From Dechloromonas hortensis (GTDB lineage Bacteria; Pseudomonadota; Gammaproteobacteria; Burkholderiales; Rhodocyclaceae), in assembly GCF_009469765.1 (NCBI RefSeq), contig NZ_SSSQ01000002.1:248001-312000 (forward strand): a DNA stretch of 64,000 nucleotides, written 5' to 3'. Under the pieces are notes generated by a model. The model was not told the DNA's origin. It searched no databases and saw nothing but the letters and a program-made list of their open reading frames with translations. Below, one piece after another: positions 44,484 to 54,106 of the stretch. A program made the translations under genes and the position numbers. Position 1 is the stretch's first letter. Each line of letters opens with the position of its first letter.

Positions 44484-46630
44484 ATGTAATGGACAGGCGA
44501 CCCCGCATCCTGATCGTCGATGACGAGCCGGTCATGCGCACTATTACCCATTCGGTACTCGCCCAGCACGAATTCGAAGTCAGCGTCGCCGAGTCGGCCG
44601 AGGAGGCCTTGCAGTTGATGCAGGCCGGCGAAGTGCCCGATCTCCTGCTGCTCGACGTCCTGATGCCGGGCATGAACGGTTTCGAGATGTGCCGCCTGCT
44701 GCGGCATCAGGAGCGTTGCCAGCACCTGCCGATCATCATGCTGACGGCGCTCGACGATCAGGCCTCGATCGACCAGGCCTATCGCTGCGGTGCCACCGAT
44801 TTCATAACCAAGCCACTGAACATGCCCTTGTTGCCGCACCGCGTCCGTTACCTGCTGCGTTCGGCCCGGACCTACAAGGAGCTGGTCGATAGCCAGAAGA
44901 TCCTGATCAACACGCAGCGCATTGCCCAGCTCGGCAACTGGGAGATGGATGGCCGGGGTACGGTGATTGCGGCCTCGCGCCAGTATCTCGACATTATCGG
45001 GGCGGCCGATGTGCCGGTCGATGCGGCGCGCTTGTTCGGCCGCGTGCACGACGAGGACCAGGCCATGCTGAGAAAGGCACGGGCCGGCCTGCAGGGGGGG
45101 CGCGCCTACCGGCTGGATTACCGGCTGCGCAGCCTGAACGACGACAAGGAATGCTTCCATGTCCATGAAACGGCTTTCCCGACGCTCGACGAGCAAGGCG
45201 TTGTCTGCGGCAGCAGCGGCTTTACCCAGGACATCACGCTGCGCGTCGCACAGGAAGAGCGCATCCGCAAGCTGGCCTGGCACGACGAGGTTACCGGCCT
45301 CAATAACCGCAGTCGCCTGGTCGAGCTGATCGAGCGCGATATCGAGGGTGGCGGCGAGGGAGGCAGCGAGCCGACATACATGGCGGCCCTGTTCATCCAT
45401 ATCGACAGTCTGCGCGATATTTCCAGCGTTTCCGGCCAGGAAGTGGCGGACGCCGCAATGAAGGTGCTGGCCGGCCGCCTCAAAAGTGTGCTCGAAACGC
45501 CACCGACCTGTTGCAGTGGCTTGAGTTGCCATGCCCAGTCCGCCAAGCTGGCGCGCTACGATGAGCAGTCCTTTGTCATTGTTCTGCCGGGTAGCCAGGG
45601 GCGCGAGCAGTTGCACTGCTTCGCCGATGTCATCGTCGGCGTCATTGCCCAGCCCATGGTGTTGCTTGGCGAAGAGTTCCTGATCCGGACGTCGATCGGC
45701 ATCGCCTTCTATCCTGAAGACGCGGCCGATACGCTCGAACTGCTGCGGCGGGCGATGCTGGTCGCCACCCACGCCGCCAATGCCGAGGAGCACGCCCTGG
45801 TCAGTTTCTTCGACCCGCAGCATGATCGCGAAGCGGCGCAGCGGATGATCCTCGAACGCGGCCTGCGCCAGGCGGTCGAGCAGGGCGGCCAGTTGCAGCC
45901 CTATTACCAGCCCAAGATTGCCGCCGCCAGCGGCGAGCTGGTCGGGGCCGAAGTCCTGCTGCGCTGGCAGCATCCGGATATGGGCATGATCTCGCCGGTC
46001 AATTTCATCCCGCTGGCCGAGGAAACCGGCCTCATCCACCCGATCAGCGAGTGGCTGCTCGACGCCGTCTGCCGGCAACTGGCCGACTGGCTGGCAGAAG
46101 GCCAGGCGCTCGCCAGCGTCAGCATCAACCTGTCGGCCGAAAGCTTCTTCGAGCGCGGCCTGGTCGAGTTGATCGACGAGGCTCTGGCCCGGCACGGCAT
46201 CCCGCCCGGCCTGTTGATCGTCGAGCTGACCGAAAGCGTGCTGATGCGCGACGCCGAAACCGCCCGTCGCGTCATCGACGCGCTGCGCGCGCTCGGTGTT
46301 CGTATCGCGCTGGACGATTTCGGGACCGGCTTCTCGTCGCTCGGCTACCTGAACCGCTTTGTCATCGACGAAATCAAGATCGACCGTTCCTTCATCACCG
46401 ATCTCGCTAGCGACCGCACCGAACGGGCGTTGGTCCAGGCGGTGATCGATCTCGGCCATGCCCTCGGCCTGAAGGTGGTGGCCGAAGGTGTTGAGACGGC
46501 AGAGCAGGCGGCGCTGTTACGCCGGATGGGCTGCGATATCTTCCAGGGCTTCCTGTTTGCCCGGCCGATGCCGGCGGCGGAGTTCATCGCTTTCCAACTG
46601 CCCATCGCCGCGGAGGCCATCGAGCAATGA
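44480..46630 (+). CDS. Response regulator REC-PAS-GGDEF(degenerate)-EAL phosphodiesterase
   Basis: The product is 716 residues from GTG at 44,480, with GGAGG seven bases upstream; ATG at 44,489 is less well placed. Receiver with D59 in [12 protein letters not shown] fold (about 145-260), and a GGDEF domain whose signature is RYDEQ, so cyclase activity is unlikely. The EAL domain has E491 in EVLLRW (EVL variant), NLS, ELTES, DDFGTG, KIDRSF and AEGVET. All key EAL residues seem present, so it should hydrolyse c-di-GMP under control of phosphorylation from the upstream kinase. It overlaps the TonB receptor gene by four bases. Confidence 0.92.
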   Translation: MNVMDRRPRILIVDDEPVMRTITHSVLAQHEFEVSVAESAEEALQLMQAGEVPDLLLLDVLMPGMNGFEMCRLLRHQERCQHLPIIMLTALDDQASIDQAYRCGATDFITKPLNMPLLPHRVRYLLRSARTYKELVDSQKILINTQRIAQLGNWEMDGRGTVIAASRQYLDIIGAADVPVDAARLFGRVHDEDQAMLRKARAGLQGGRAYRLDYRLRSLNDDKECFHVHETAFPTLDEQGVVCGSSGFTQDITLRVAQEERIRKLAWHDEVTGLNNRSRLVELIERDIEGGGEGGSEPTYMAALFIHIDSLRDISSVSGQEVADAAMKVLAGRLKSVLETPPTCCSGLSCHAQSAKLARYDEQSFVIVLPGSQGREQLHCFADVIVGVIAQPMVLLGEEFLIRTSIGIAFYPEDAADTLELLRRAMLVATHAANAEEHALVSFFDPQHDREAAQRMILERGLRQAVEQGGQLQPYYQPKIAAASGELVGAEVLLRWQHPDMGMISPVNFIPLAEETGLIHPISEWLLDAVCRQLADWLAEGQALASVSINLSAESFFERGLVELIDEALARHGIPPGLLIVELTESVLMRDAETARRVIDALRALGVRIALDDFGTGFSSLGYLNRFVIDEIKIDRSFITDLASDRTERALVQAVIDLGHALGLKVVAEGVETAEQAALLRRMGCDIFQGFLFARPMPAAEFIAFQLPIAAEAIEQ

Positions 46631-48633
46631 GCATGCTGTTTTCACGCCGCCTGCTGCCCCGTGCCAGCGCCTTGATGCTGGCTCTGCTGGCGGCCGGGCT
46701 GGCGCGGGCCGACTTTGATGCGATCGAAATACCGCTCGAGGATCTGGTCAATGTGCGCATCATGTCGACGCCGAAATTTGCCGAGAATGCCGATGCGATT
46801 CCCTCGGTCGTCTCGATCCTCAAACGCGAAGACATCCGCCTCTACGGCTGGCGCAGCCTCGGCGACGCCTTGCGCACGCTGCAGGGTTTCAATGTCACCA
46901 ACGACCACACCTACACCTATGCTGGGGTGCGCGGCATTTCGGCGCCGGGCGACTACCGGCCGCGCCTGCAGATCCTGATCGACGGGGTGCCGATCAACGA
47001 GAACATTTACGCCGGGGCGCCGGTGGACAGTGCTTTCCCGCTCGATCTCGACCTCGTCGAGCGGATCGAAGTCGTGCGTGGGCCGAGCGCTTCGGTCTAC
47101 GGCGGCGACGCGATGTTCGGCGTGATCAACGTGATCACCCGCAGCGGCCAGAGCCTCAAGGGCAGCGAGCTTGGCCTCGCCCTGGGCAGCGGGCAGGAAG
47201 GCCGGGCTCGCCTGAGCTGGGGCGGGCGAGCCAAGGAAACCGACCTGCTGCTCTCGGTGAGCGGTTTCGATGCCGGCGGGCGCAGCCTCAATTTCGACGA
47301 TGTCAGCGCCAGCGGCGAGCCGCAGCGGGCGCACGGGGTCGGCGCCGAGAACGGCGGCCAGCTCTTCGTCCGGGCCCGCGGCAGCGACTGGCGCTTCACG
47401 CTGATCCACAGCGAGCGCGACAAGACGGTGCCGACCGCCAGTTACGGCACCATTTTCGACGACCACGGCCACCGGGAAAGCGATCGCTATTCGCTGGCCG
47501 AGTTGGCCAAGGACTGGCAGATCAATGCCCGGACCGCGCTCTACCAGCGCCTCTACGTCGGCGAGTACGGCTACGACGCGAATTTCCCCTACGACTATTC
47601 GCCGGATGTCGCCCGGGTGATCAACCGCGACCGGGCGCGTGGCAACTGGTGGGGTTTCGAAAACCGCCTGGTGTCCACCGCCTGGTCCGACCAGCGGTGG
47701 ACGCTCGGTCTCGAATACCGCTTCGATACCCGCCAGTACCAGCTCAACGACGACCCCGGCTACGGCTGCTACGGCGTCGGCAGCGCGCCCTGCCTGAACG
47801 ACAGCCGGCAGCGCCGGCAGGGCACCCTTTATCTGCAGGACGAAATCCAGCTCGGCAGTGCCAACCTGCTGACCCTGGGCGTCCGCTACGATCAGGTTCC
47901 CGGCCAGGAGTCGTTCTGGAGCCCGCGCCTGGGTCTGGTGCATGACGCGGCCGACTACGGTATTTTCAAGCTGCTCTACGGCACGGCCTTCCGGACGCCG
48001 TCGGTCTATGAGCGCTTCTATGTCGCACCGAGCTACTCCTACGGCAACCCGGACGTGCAGAGTGAAAAAATGCAGTCGCTCGAATTCGCCTGGGAGAAGC
48101 GTTTGGGCCTGACTTCGCGTCTGACCGCGGCGCTCTACACCTTCAACCTGCAGCGCCTGGTGTCGACCGATACGACCGGCCAGGCGATGAATGGCAGCAC
48201 GGTGCGGGCGACCGGCCTGGAACTGGAATATGAACAGCAGTGGAGCAACCGCGCCCGGCTGCGTACCGGCTACACGACGCAATATGCCGCCAATGCCGAG
48301 GGCGGCATGGACAATTCGCCGCAGCACATGCTCAAACTCAACCTCGCCGTGCCGACCGGCCTGGCCGGCATCATGGCCGCTTTCGAAGGGCAGTGGGTGA
48401 GTGAGCGGCGGGCGGCCGGCGGCAGCGAGAAAGTGCCGGCTTACGGCCTGGCCAATCTGAACTTCAGCTATGCCCCGGCGACGCAGCCCTGGGAGGTTTC
48501 CTTCGGCATCTACAACCTGTTCGACCAGCGTTACCAGGATCCGGTCTCGGTCGACGAGCAGCTCCCGATCACTCGCTGGCGCATGCCGCAGCTCGGGCGC
48601 AGCGTGCTGCTGAAAACGATCTTCCGCTTCTGA
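46627..48633 (+). CDS. TonB-dependent outer-membrane receptor
   Basis: The 668-residue protein has a signal peptide, a plug domain ([54 protein letters not shown]) and a 22-strand barrel ending in the aromatic terminal strand LLKTIFRF. The short N-terminal [14 protein letters not shown] is a TonB-box-like region. The ligand cannot be told; related receptors take up siderophores, vitamins or small organics. It is the last gene of the yfiR unit and coupled to the EAL gene by overlap. A strong terminator follows. Confidence 0.92.
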   Translation: MSMLFSRRLLPRASALMLALLAAGLARADFDAIEIPLEDLVNVRIMSTPKFAENADAIPSVVSILKREDIRLYGWRSLGDALRTLQGFNVTNDHTYTYAGVRGISAPGDYRPRLQILIDGVPINENIYAGAPVDSAFPLDLDLVERIEVVRGPSASVYGGDAMFGVINVITRSGQSLKGSELGLALGSGQEGRARLSWGGRAKETDLLLSVSGFDAGGRSLNFDDVSASGEPQRAHGVGAENGGQLFVRARGSDWRFTLIHSERDKTVPTASYGTIFDDHGHRESDRYSLAELAKDWQINARTALYQRLYVGEYGYDANFPYDYSPDVARVINRDRARGNWWGFENRLVSTAWSDQRWTLGLEYRFDTRQYQLNDDPGYGCYGVGSAPCLNDSRQRRQGTLYLQDEIQLGSANLLTLGVRYDQVPGQESFWSPRLGLVHDAADYGIFKLLYGTAFRTPSVYERFYVAPSYSYGNPDVQSEKMQSLEFAWEKRLGLTSRLTAALYTFNLQRLVSTDTTGQAMNGSTVRATGLELEYEQQWSNRARLRTGYTTQYAANAEGGMDNSPQHMLKLNLAVPTGLAGIMAAFEGQWVSERRAAGGSEKVPAYGLANLNFSYAPATQPWEVSFGIYNLFDQRYQDPVSVDEQLPITRWRMPQLGRSVLLKTIFRF

Positions 48634-48636
48634 GCG

Positions 48637-48660
48637 CTGCGGTCGACCGGTCAAAAAGGG
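48637..48660 (+). repeat. GCGGTCGAC/A-tract dispersed repeat, copy 5
   Basis: It reads GCTGCGGTCGACCGGTC then AAAAAGGG and runs straight into the terminator of the TonB receptor operon. Confidence 0.5.
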
Positions 48661-48689
48661 CAAAAACCGAATTCCGTTTTTGCCCTTTT
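48654..48689. terminator. Intrinsic terminator of the yfiR/TonB operon
   Basis: A perfect 14-bp stem (AAAAGGGCAAAAAC with its complement) has an eight-base loop and a T-rich 3' arm. It is symmetrical enough to act in both directions. Confidence 0.85.
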
Positions 48690-48724
48690 CACGCCAGGCC
48701 CGGGCGGCAGCCGTGCACGAAAAA

Positions 48725-48754
48725 CGGGCCGCACACCGCAAGGTGTCCGGCCCG
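48725..48754 (-). terminator. Intrinsic terminator of the yceI operon
   Basis: Stem CGGGCCG with CGGCCCG encloses CACACC/GGTGT. On the minus strand it is followed by TTTTT and lies 20 bases after the yceI stop. Confidence 0.8.
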
Positions 48755-48775
48755 CTTGCTTTCAGCCGAGAAGAC

Positions 48776-49354
48776 TTATTGCTTGATGGCTTCGATGGCG
48801 ATGTCGATGCGGACGTCATCGCCGACGTGAGGGGCGTACTTGCCGGCGTTGAATTCGGAACGCTTGACGACGGTGTAGGCATTGGCGCCGATCGCGTCCT
48901 TCTTGACCATCGGGTGCGGCATGGCCTGGAAGGAGGTGACGGTCAGCGTGACCGGCTTGGTGACGCCCTTCAGGGTCAGGTTGCCGTCGATGCTGACCGG
49001 CTTGTCGCCTTCGAAGACGACCTTGGTGGACTTGAAGGTGGCGGTCGGGTACTTGGCGGTGTCGAGGAAGTCTTCACCCTGGATGTGCTCGTTGAAGGTG
49101 GCGTAGCCGGTATTGACCGAGGTGGTGTCGATCACGATGTCCACCGAAGCGGTCTTGGCAGCCTTGTCGAGGATGACCTTGCCGCTCGCCTTGTCGAAGC
49201 GCGAGAGCTGGGTCGAGTAACCGAAGTGGCTGTACGAGAAGCGCGGGAAGGTGTGGGTGCCGTCGGTGACGTAGGTTTCCGGGGCGGCCAGGGCCGGGGC
49301 GGCGGCAGCGGCGGCGAGGACGAGGGCGGCAGAGAGCTTGGTCAGTTTTTGCAT
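48776..49354 (-). CDS. yceI: YceI-family periplasmic protein (first copy)
   Basis: The 192-residue protein has a Sec signal peptide (Ala-rich core, ALAA cleavage). The YceI lipocalin-like barrel follows: HTFPRFSYSHFGYS, TASVDIVIDTTSVNTG, FLDTAKYPTATFKST and the LTLKGVTKPVTLTV strand. YceI proteins bind isoprenoids such as octaprenyl lipids in a hydrophobic tunnel and often sit with cytochrome b561, as here. AGGAG precedes the ATG. It is last in the four-gene operon. Confidence 0.92.
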   Translation of the reverse strand: MQKLTKLSAALVLAAAAAAPALAAPETYVTDGTHTFPRFSYSHFGYSTQLSRFDKASGKVILDKAAKTASVDIVIDTTSVNTGYATFNEHIQGEDFLDTAKYPTATFKSTKVVFEGDKPVSIDGNLTLKGVTKPVTLTVTSFQAMPHPMVKKDAIGANAYTVVKRSEFNAGKYAPHVGDDVRIDIAIEAIKQ

Positions 49355-49383
49355 GGTGATTCTCCTGGGGTTGGGGTGGGGTT

Positions 49384-49947
49384 TTACTTGCTTGCTGCGG
49401 TAATGCGGAACTTGATGACGACGTCGTTGGCGACGATGTCGAACTTGGCCCAGCTGCCTTCGCCGATCGAGAAATCGGCGCGGCGGATGGTGAAGCTGCC
49501 ATCGAAGACGCCGCTGTTGCCATTGGGCGTGAAGGTGGCGGGGACGACGACGTCCTGCGTCTTGCCCTTGATGCTCAACTGGCCGGCGACTTCATACTTG
49601 TTGCCGCCGAGTGGCTTGACGGTGCCGGAAACGAAACGGGCGCTGGGGAAAGCCTTGGTGTTGAACCAGGCCTTGCCGGCGACTTCCTGGTCGCCTTCGG
49701 CGGCGCCGGTGTCGACGCTGCCGAGGTCGACATCGAAAGTGGCCTTGGCGGCGGTCGGCTTGGCCGGGTCGAAGCTGAGGACGCTGGCGAACTTCTTGAA
49801 CTTGCCATCAACCGCGACACCCATCTGCTTGTAGGTGAAGTGGATGGCGCTCTTGTCGGCCTGGACCTGGCTGTATTCGACGGCCTGGGCCGAGGCGGCG
49901 GCCAGGGTGAGCAGGGAAAAAGCGGTGGCGAGGGCGAAACGTTGCAT
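49384..49947 (-). CDS. YceI-family periplasmic protein (second copy)
   Basis: The 187-residue protein has a signal peptide ending near AQA. It is a YceI barrel with VDLGSVDTGA, WFNTKAFPSARF and the LSIKGKTQDVVVP strand. It is clearly paralogous to its neighbour but diverged, so the duplication is old. It starts one base after the cytochrome b561 stop. Two YceI proteins plus a b561 cytochrome suggest lipid-quinone handling tied to electron transfer, as inference. Confidence 0.9.
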   Translation of the reverse strand: MQRFALATAFSLLTLAAASAQAVEYSQVQADKSAIHFTYKQMGVAVDGKFKKFASVLSFDPAKPTAAKATFDVDLGSVDTGAAEGDQEVAGKAWFNTKAFPSARFVSGTVKPLGGNKYEVAGQLSIKGKTQDVVVPATFTPNGNSGVFDGSFTIRRADFSIGEGSWAKFDIVANDVVIKFRITAASK

Positions 49948-49948
49948 G

Positions 49949-50491
49949 TCAGATCTCCTTGGCGGGCTGGGGCAGCATCCGGGTCAGGATGTCGTCCTTG
50001 TCGATGAAATGATGTTTGAGGGCGGCGCCGATGTGGGCGGCGAGGGTGGCGACGAAGAGCAGGTTGAGGCCCTGATGGACGGTTTGCAGCAGGTCGCCGA
50101 CCTCCTTGTTCTTGTCGAGCAGGTCGGGGATCGGCAGTACGCCGAACCAGACGGTCTGGAAGCCCTTGGCGGAACTCATCAGCCAGCCGGACAGCGGAAT
50201 CGCCAGCATCAGCCCGTACAGCGCCAGGTGGCCGGCATGGGCGGCGAGTTGCATCAGTTTCGGCATGGTGGCCGGCAGGGCCGGCGGAACATGCGTGACG
50301 CGCCAGCCGAGGCGGGCCAGCACGAGCAGGAAGGCGGTGACGCCGGCCCACTTGTGCCAGGAATAGAGCTTGAGCTTTTCCGGCGACAGCGGCAGGTCCT
50401 GCATGTAGAAGCCGAGCGCGAGCAGGCCGAAGAGCAGGACGGCCATCAGCCAGTGCAGGCTCTTGGCGGTTTTGGTGTAGTGAGTTGCCAC
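49949..50491 (-). CDS. Cytochrome b561 family protein
   Basis: The 180-residue protein has four membrane helices and the b561/YceJ pattern: a first-helix histidine in KSLHWLMA, HKWAG in the second, HAGHLALYG in the third and HQGLNLLF plus H in AAHIGAALKHH in the fourth. These histidines bind two haem b groups and pass electrons between quinols and periplasmic acceptors. It is co-transcribed with ygiD upstream and two yceI genes downstream. Confidence 0.92.
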   Translation of the reverse strand: MATHYTKTAKSLHWLMAVLLFGLLALGFYMQDLPLSPEKLKLYSWHKWAGVTAFLLVLARLGWRVTHVPPALPATMPKLMQLAAHAGHLALYGLMLAIPLSGWLMSSAKGFQTVWFGVLPIPDLLDKNKEVGDLLQTVHQGLNLLFVATLAAHIGAALKHHFIDKDDILTRMLPQPAKEI

Positions 50492-50502
50492 GGTCGACCT
50501 CC

Positions 50503-51297
50503 TTATTGGGGCAAAAATGAATAGGCATCCATGGCAATGACGTAATCGTCGATGCCGGCGTGGAAGCGTCTGGCCTGCGCCTGCTCGCCGCCCGCCCCGA
50601 GTGCGACATAGAGCGGCAGCAAATGTTCATCGCTCGGGTGGGCCTGGACGGCGCCCGGCCCCTGTCGGCGATAGTCGAGCAGGGCTGCAATGTCGTGGGC
50701 GGCGAGGCGGCCGGCCAGCCAGTCGGAAAACTCGCGGACATAGGCCGGGGTCTGGCCGCCGCTCTGGTAGGCCCGCTGGTAATCGCGCAGGTTATGCGTG
50801 ACATTGCCCGAGGCGATGACCAGGAAACCGCGGGCGGCCAGTGGGGCGAGCGCCTGGCCGAGGCGGTAGGCCTGTTCGGCACCGGCCCGGCTCTGGATGG
50901 AGAGCGGGATGACCGGCACTTCGGCTTCCGGGAACATCAGGCGCAGCGGCACCCAGGCGCCGTGGTCGAGGCCGCGTTCGGCATCCTTGGCGACCGGCAG
51001 GCCGGCAGCGGCAATCGCCGCCACCACTTCGTCGGCCGCTTCGCGGCAACCGGTGGCCGGATAGCGAATGGCGTACAGTTCGTCGGGGAAGCCCCAGAAG
51101 TCGTGGATCGTCTCCGGTCGGCCGGCAAAGCCGACGGTCGGCACGGCGGTGTCCCAGTGGGCGCTGATGATGATGATGGCGCGCGGCGTCGGCAGCGTGC
51201 CGGCCAGCGTGCTCAGCGCGGCGCCGGCCGCACCCGGGCGCAGCGCAAAGGTCGGCGCGCCGTGGGGAACGAATAGTGCGGTGGGTGAGGCGTTCAT
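50503..51297 (-). CDS. ygiD: DODA-type extradiol dioxygenase YgiD
   Basis: The product is 264 residues of the LigB/4,5-DOPA dioxygenase family. Metal or catalytic histidines lie in FVPHGAPTF, SAHWDT, DHGAWVP and GNVTHNLRD. It cleaves catechol rings such as DOPA in a non-haem iron or zinc site. The physiological substrate here is unknown. It is first in the operon with cytochrome b561 and the yceI pair, and divergent from a LysR gene that probably controls it. Confidence 0.9.
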   Translation of the reverse strand: MNASPTALFVPHGAPTFALRPGAAGAALSTLAGTLPTPRAIIIISAHWDTAVPTVGFAGRPETIHDFWGFPDELYAIRYPATGCREAADEVVAAIAAAGLPVAKDAERGLDHGAWVPLRLMFPEAEVPVIPLSIQSRAGAEQAYRLGQALAPLAARGFLVIASGNVTHNLRDYQRAYQSGGQTPAYVREFSDWLAGRLAAHDIAALLDYRRQGPGAVQAHPSDEHLLPLYVALGAGGEQAQARRFHAGIDDYVIAMDAYSFLPQ

Positions 51298-51363
51298 CGG
51301 AATGACTCCAGAAGCGATGGGCGTACTTTATTCCCCCTTTCTGCAGCGAAATAGCCGACAATC

Positions 51364-51389
51364 TGCAAATATTTATTGCTGGATTTGCA
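51364..51389. promoter_or_regulatory. Candidate LysR operator in the ygiD/lysR spacer
   Basis: The inverted repeat TGCAAAT-N12-ATTTGCA ends three bases before the lysR start codon, in the 95-bp divergent spacer. The position suits autoregulation of lysR and control of the ygiD operon. Confidence 0.55.
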
Positions 51390-51392
51390 ACA

Positions 51393-52289
51393 ATGGATCG
51401 ACTCGATGCCATGCATCTTTTTGTCCGGGTGGCCGAACTCGGCAGCTTTTCCGCCGTGGCGCAGCAGATGGGCGTCGCTCGCTCGGTGGTGACGCGGCAG
51501 GTCGCCGCCCTCGAAGCCCACCTCGGCGTCAAGCTGATGGTGCGCAGCACGCGCCGCCTGGCGCTGACCTCGGCCGGCACCGCCTACCTGGAAAAGTGCC
51601 GGGTCATCCTGAACCTGGTCGAGTCGGCCGAAACCGATGTCGCCGAGGAGCGCCTGACGCCGCGCGGCAATATCCGGATCAGCCTGCCGCTCAGCTTCGG
51701 CCTGAAACGGCTGGCCCCATTGCTGCTCGATTTCTCCCGGCGCTATCCGGAGGTCGGGCTCGACATGGATTACACCGACCGCCGGGTCAAGCTGATCGAG
51801 GAGGGCATCGATCTCTCCATCCGCATCACCCGCCGGCTGGAGCCGGGCGACGTGGCGCGCAAGATCGGCATCGGCCACATGCTGGTCGTCGCCGCGCCGG
51901 ATTACCTCGCCCGCCACGGTCGACCGCAGCATCCGTCCGAACTGGCGCATCACGAATGCCTCGGCTACACGGCGGCCGGCAGCAATCAGGTCTGGCAGTT
52001 CATGGTCGATGGCCAGATGGCGAGCTACCCGATCCACAGCCGCCTCAATGCCAACAACGGCGAAGTGCTGACCGAGGCCGCCGCCCAGGGCCTGGGGCTG
52101 ACCTGCCAGCCGGATTTCATCCTCGATACCTTCCTCTCCGCCGGCCGCGTCGAAGCCATTCTGGCCGACTTTCCGATTCCCGAACTCGGCATCTACGCCA
52201 TGCTGCCGAGTAACCGCCACGTGCCGCACCGGGTCCGCGTGCTGATGGACTTTCTCGCGGCCGGGCTGGCTGAAATTGCCGCATCGTGA
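51393..52289 (+). CDS. LysR-family regulator
   Basis: The 298-residue protein has an N-terminal winged helix-turn-helix (FVRVAELGSFSAVAQQMGVARSVVTRQVAALE, the LysR pattern) and a C-terminal substrate-binding domain beginning near residue 90 (RGNIRISLPLSFG). It is transcribed away from ygiD, so it most likely regulates the dioxygenase/cytochrome/yceI operon. The effector is unknown. Confidence 0.92.
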   Translation: MDRLDAMHLFVRVAELGSFSAVAQQMGVARSVVTRQVAALEAHLGVKLMVRSTRRLALTSAGTAYLEKCRVILNLVESAETDVAEERLTPRGNIRISLPLSFGLKRLAPLLLDFSRRYPEVGLDMDYTDRRVKLIEEGIDLSIRITRRLEPGDVARKIGIGHMLVVAAPDYLARHGRPQHPSELAHHECLGYTAAGSNQVWQFMVDGQMASYPIHSRLNANNGEVLTEAAAQGLGLTCQPDFILDTFLSAGRVEAILADFPIPELGIYAMLPSNRHVPHRVRVLMDFLAAGLAEIAAS

Positions 52290-52359
52290 ATTGATTCACA
52301 GACAGTTTGGAGGCGTCGCGCCATCATGAACTCACGTTCAATTTGACAGGACGACCGAG

Positions 52360-52554
52360 ATGGCCTCGCTCAATCGCAATCAAGGCGCTTCGCCCACTGC
52401 CGGTGTTCCGGCGGGGTGGGAAACGTCCCGCGCCGGCGATGCCGAACTGTCGAATTTCGACCTGCGCGATGCCCTGGCTGACATGACCGTGCGCGAAACC
52501 TCGTTCAGCGAATTCCTCGCCGCCCTCCGTCAAAACGGCCAGCGGCCAGCCTGA
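52360..52554 (+). CDS. Small hypothetical protein (64 residues)
   Basis: The ATG follows AGGAC at a usable distance. The peptide is soluble, with an acidic helical second half (LSNFDLRDALADMTVRE). Codon use resembles its G+C-rich neighbours. I do not recognise the family, and no domain can be seen. A frame on the other strand (52,324-52,617) is judged a shadow. Confidence 0.45.
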   Translation: MASLNRNQGASPTAGVPAGWETSRAGDAELSNFDLRDALADMTVRETSFSEFLAALRQNGQRPA

Positions 52555-52714
52555 CTCAGCCGCCGCGCTTCTCCCCGCAAAGCTCCATCTGCCGCACCGT
52601 GGCGATGGCCAGTTCACGCCCGGCCAAGCGTTCGATCAGATGCTGGCCCATGTCATCGGGCAGCCAGGAGCGGAAATTCGTCCTTGCCTGATCAGTGTGA
52701 CCGCCCTGGCTGGT

Positions 52715-53692
52715 TCAATGACCGTACTCCGGCCCGAGTTCGGCGCGCAGCCATTGCCGAAAAGCAAGAACCACGGGTTGTGCGGCTGCCGCTTTCGACA
52801 TGAGCAGGAAATAGGCATAGGCCGAAGGCAGGCTGATCGGAAAGGGGGTGACGAGACGACCGGCTGCCACATCGCTTTCGATCTGCTGCTTCAGGGCCAG
52901 CGCGACACCCTGGCCTTCGAGGACGGCCTCCAGTGCCAGGATGGAGTTGGAAAAACGCGGGCCACGCTGGCTGTCGATGCCGGTGACGCCCGCCAGCTTC
53001 AGCCATTCGCCCCAGTTGGGGCGCTTGTCGATGGCGGGGATCGATTCATCGTGAATCAAGACGTGGCGGGCCAGATCCTGCGGTGTGCGCAGCGGCGGTT
53101 CGCCATCGATCAGGCGTGGGCTGCAAACCAGCACGTAGTCCGGGGTCAACATCATTTCGACCTGATAGCCGGGGTAGAGTCCGCTGCCGTAACGGATTTC
53201 GACCTCGCTGGTCTCGCGGCGCGGGTCGATCAATGACTTCGGCAGGGTGGGCTGGCTCGACGGGCCATCGATGTTGTCGGGATTGCTGGATATCCTGATC
53301 GCCACTTCCGGGTGGGCGGCGGCAAAGCGGGCCAGACGCGGCACCAACCAGCGCGTCGCAAACGAGGGGGGCGCGACGACGTTCAGCGCCTGGGCCCGTC
53401 TGTGCTGGGTTGCCTCGACGCCTGCTGCGAACAGGTCCAGGCCATCGCGGATTTTTGGGTACATTGCCAAGCCGTCTTCCGACAGGCGCAGCACGTTCGG
53501 GCGACGCACGAACAGCGGCAGACCAAGATAGGTTTCCAGAGCCTTGATCTGCTGGCTGACGGCGGCGGGCGTGACATGCAGTTCCTCTGCCGCGATCTTG
53601 AAACTGAGATGGCGGGCCGCAGCCTCAAAGGTGCGAAAGGTGGAAAGCGGGGGAAGACGATAGCCCACGATGAACTCCCGCCGAATTGGCAA
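52715..53692 (-). CDS. LysR-family regulator (GcvA-like)
   Basis: The 325-residue protein has the GcvA-subfamily start LPPLSTFRTFEAAARHLSFKIAAEELHVTPAAVSQQI, a C-terminal sensor domain, and KRPNWGEWLKLAG in the middle as in that group. It is divergent from a 68-residue gene 115 bp away, which may be its target. The regulated function is unknown. Confidence 0.92.
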   Translation of the reverse strand: MPIRREFIVGYRLPPLSTFRTFEAAARHLSFKIAAEELHVTPAAVSQQIKALETYLGLPLFVRRPNVLRLSEDGLAMYPKIRDGLDLFAAGVEATQHRRAQALNVVAPPSFATRWLVPRLARFAAAHPEVAIRISSNPDNIDGPSSQPTLPKSLIDPRRETSEVEIRYGSGLYPGYQVEMMLTPDYVLVCSPRLIDGEPPLRTPQDLARHVLIHDESIPAIDKRPNWGEWLKLAGVTGIDSQRGPRFSNSILALEAVLEGQGVALALKQQIESDVAAGRLVTPFPISLPSAYAYFLLMSKAAAAQPVVLAFRQWLRAELGPEYGH

Positions 53693-53806
53693 GCAGTTAA
53701 GTAATTCTAATGTCGGACATAATAAACCATTGTTTGCTGCACTGCAGCATTGTCACTATATTGACTCCAGCAGTTCAAATCAATAAGCCATAAAAGGAGT
53801 CCAGCA

Positions 53807-54013
53807 ATGTCTCTCAAATCTTTTCTCGCCCGTGTTAGCGGCGGGCATAACGGGAAGTCTGCTGAAATCGTTAGCTACGATGCCATCTTCAAGGGCAAAT
53901 CCATCGTTCCAGCGAATACCGGTGACTCGGACAATTACCTGCCTGGTCTTCGCCACCTGGAAAACGACGTTGATGCCTATTTCAAGGACGTCTTCGTCGA
54001 CCCGGTGTTCTGA
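53807..54013 (+). CDS. Small hypothetical protein (68 residues)
   Basis: It has a strong AAAAGGAG Shine-Dalgarno before the ATG and its own spacer divergent from the GcvA-like gene, so it is very probably real. The product is soluble with a basic N-terminus (MSLKSFLARVSGG) and an aromatic/acidic C-terminus (YFKDVFVDPVF). The family is not recognised. Its place suggests it is the target of the adjacent LysR protein. Confidence 0.65.
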   Translation: MSLKSFLARVSGGHNGKSAEIVSYDAIFKGKSIVPANTGDSDNYLPGLRHLENDVDAYFKDVFVDPVF

Positions 54014-54106
54014 AGCGTGGTTGTCTGATTCAGGCGGCAATGCGCCGGTTGTCCGAAGGGTATCCAGTCCAGCCGGCAACTGCACAGAGTAGCCATTGAA
54101 GCATCT

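Noticed and set aside
44201..46459. A 752-codon open frame antisense to the REC-EAL gene
   Set aside because: Shadow frame; the sense strand carries complete REC, PAS and EAL motifs.
46642..48882. A 746-codon open frame antisense to the TonB receptor
   Set aside because: Shadow frame crossing a terminator. The TonB receptor has a signal peptide, plug and terminal strand.
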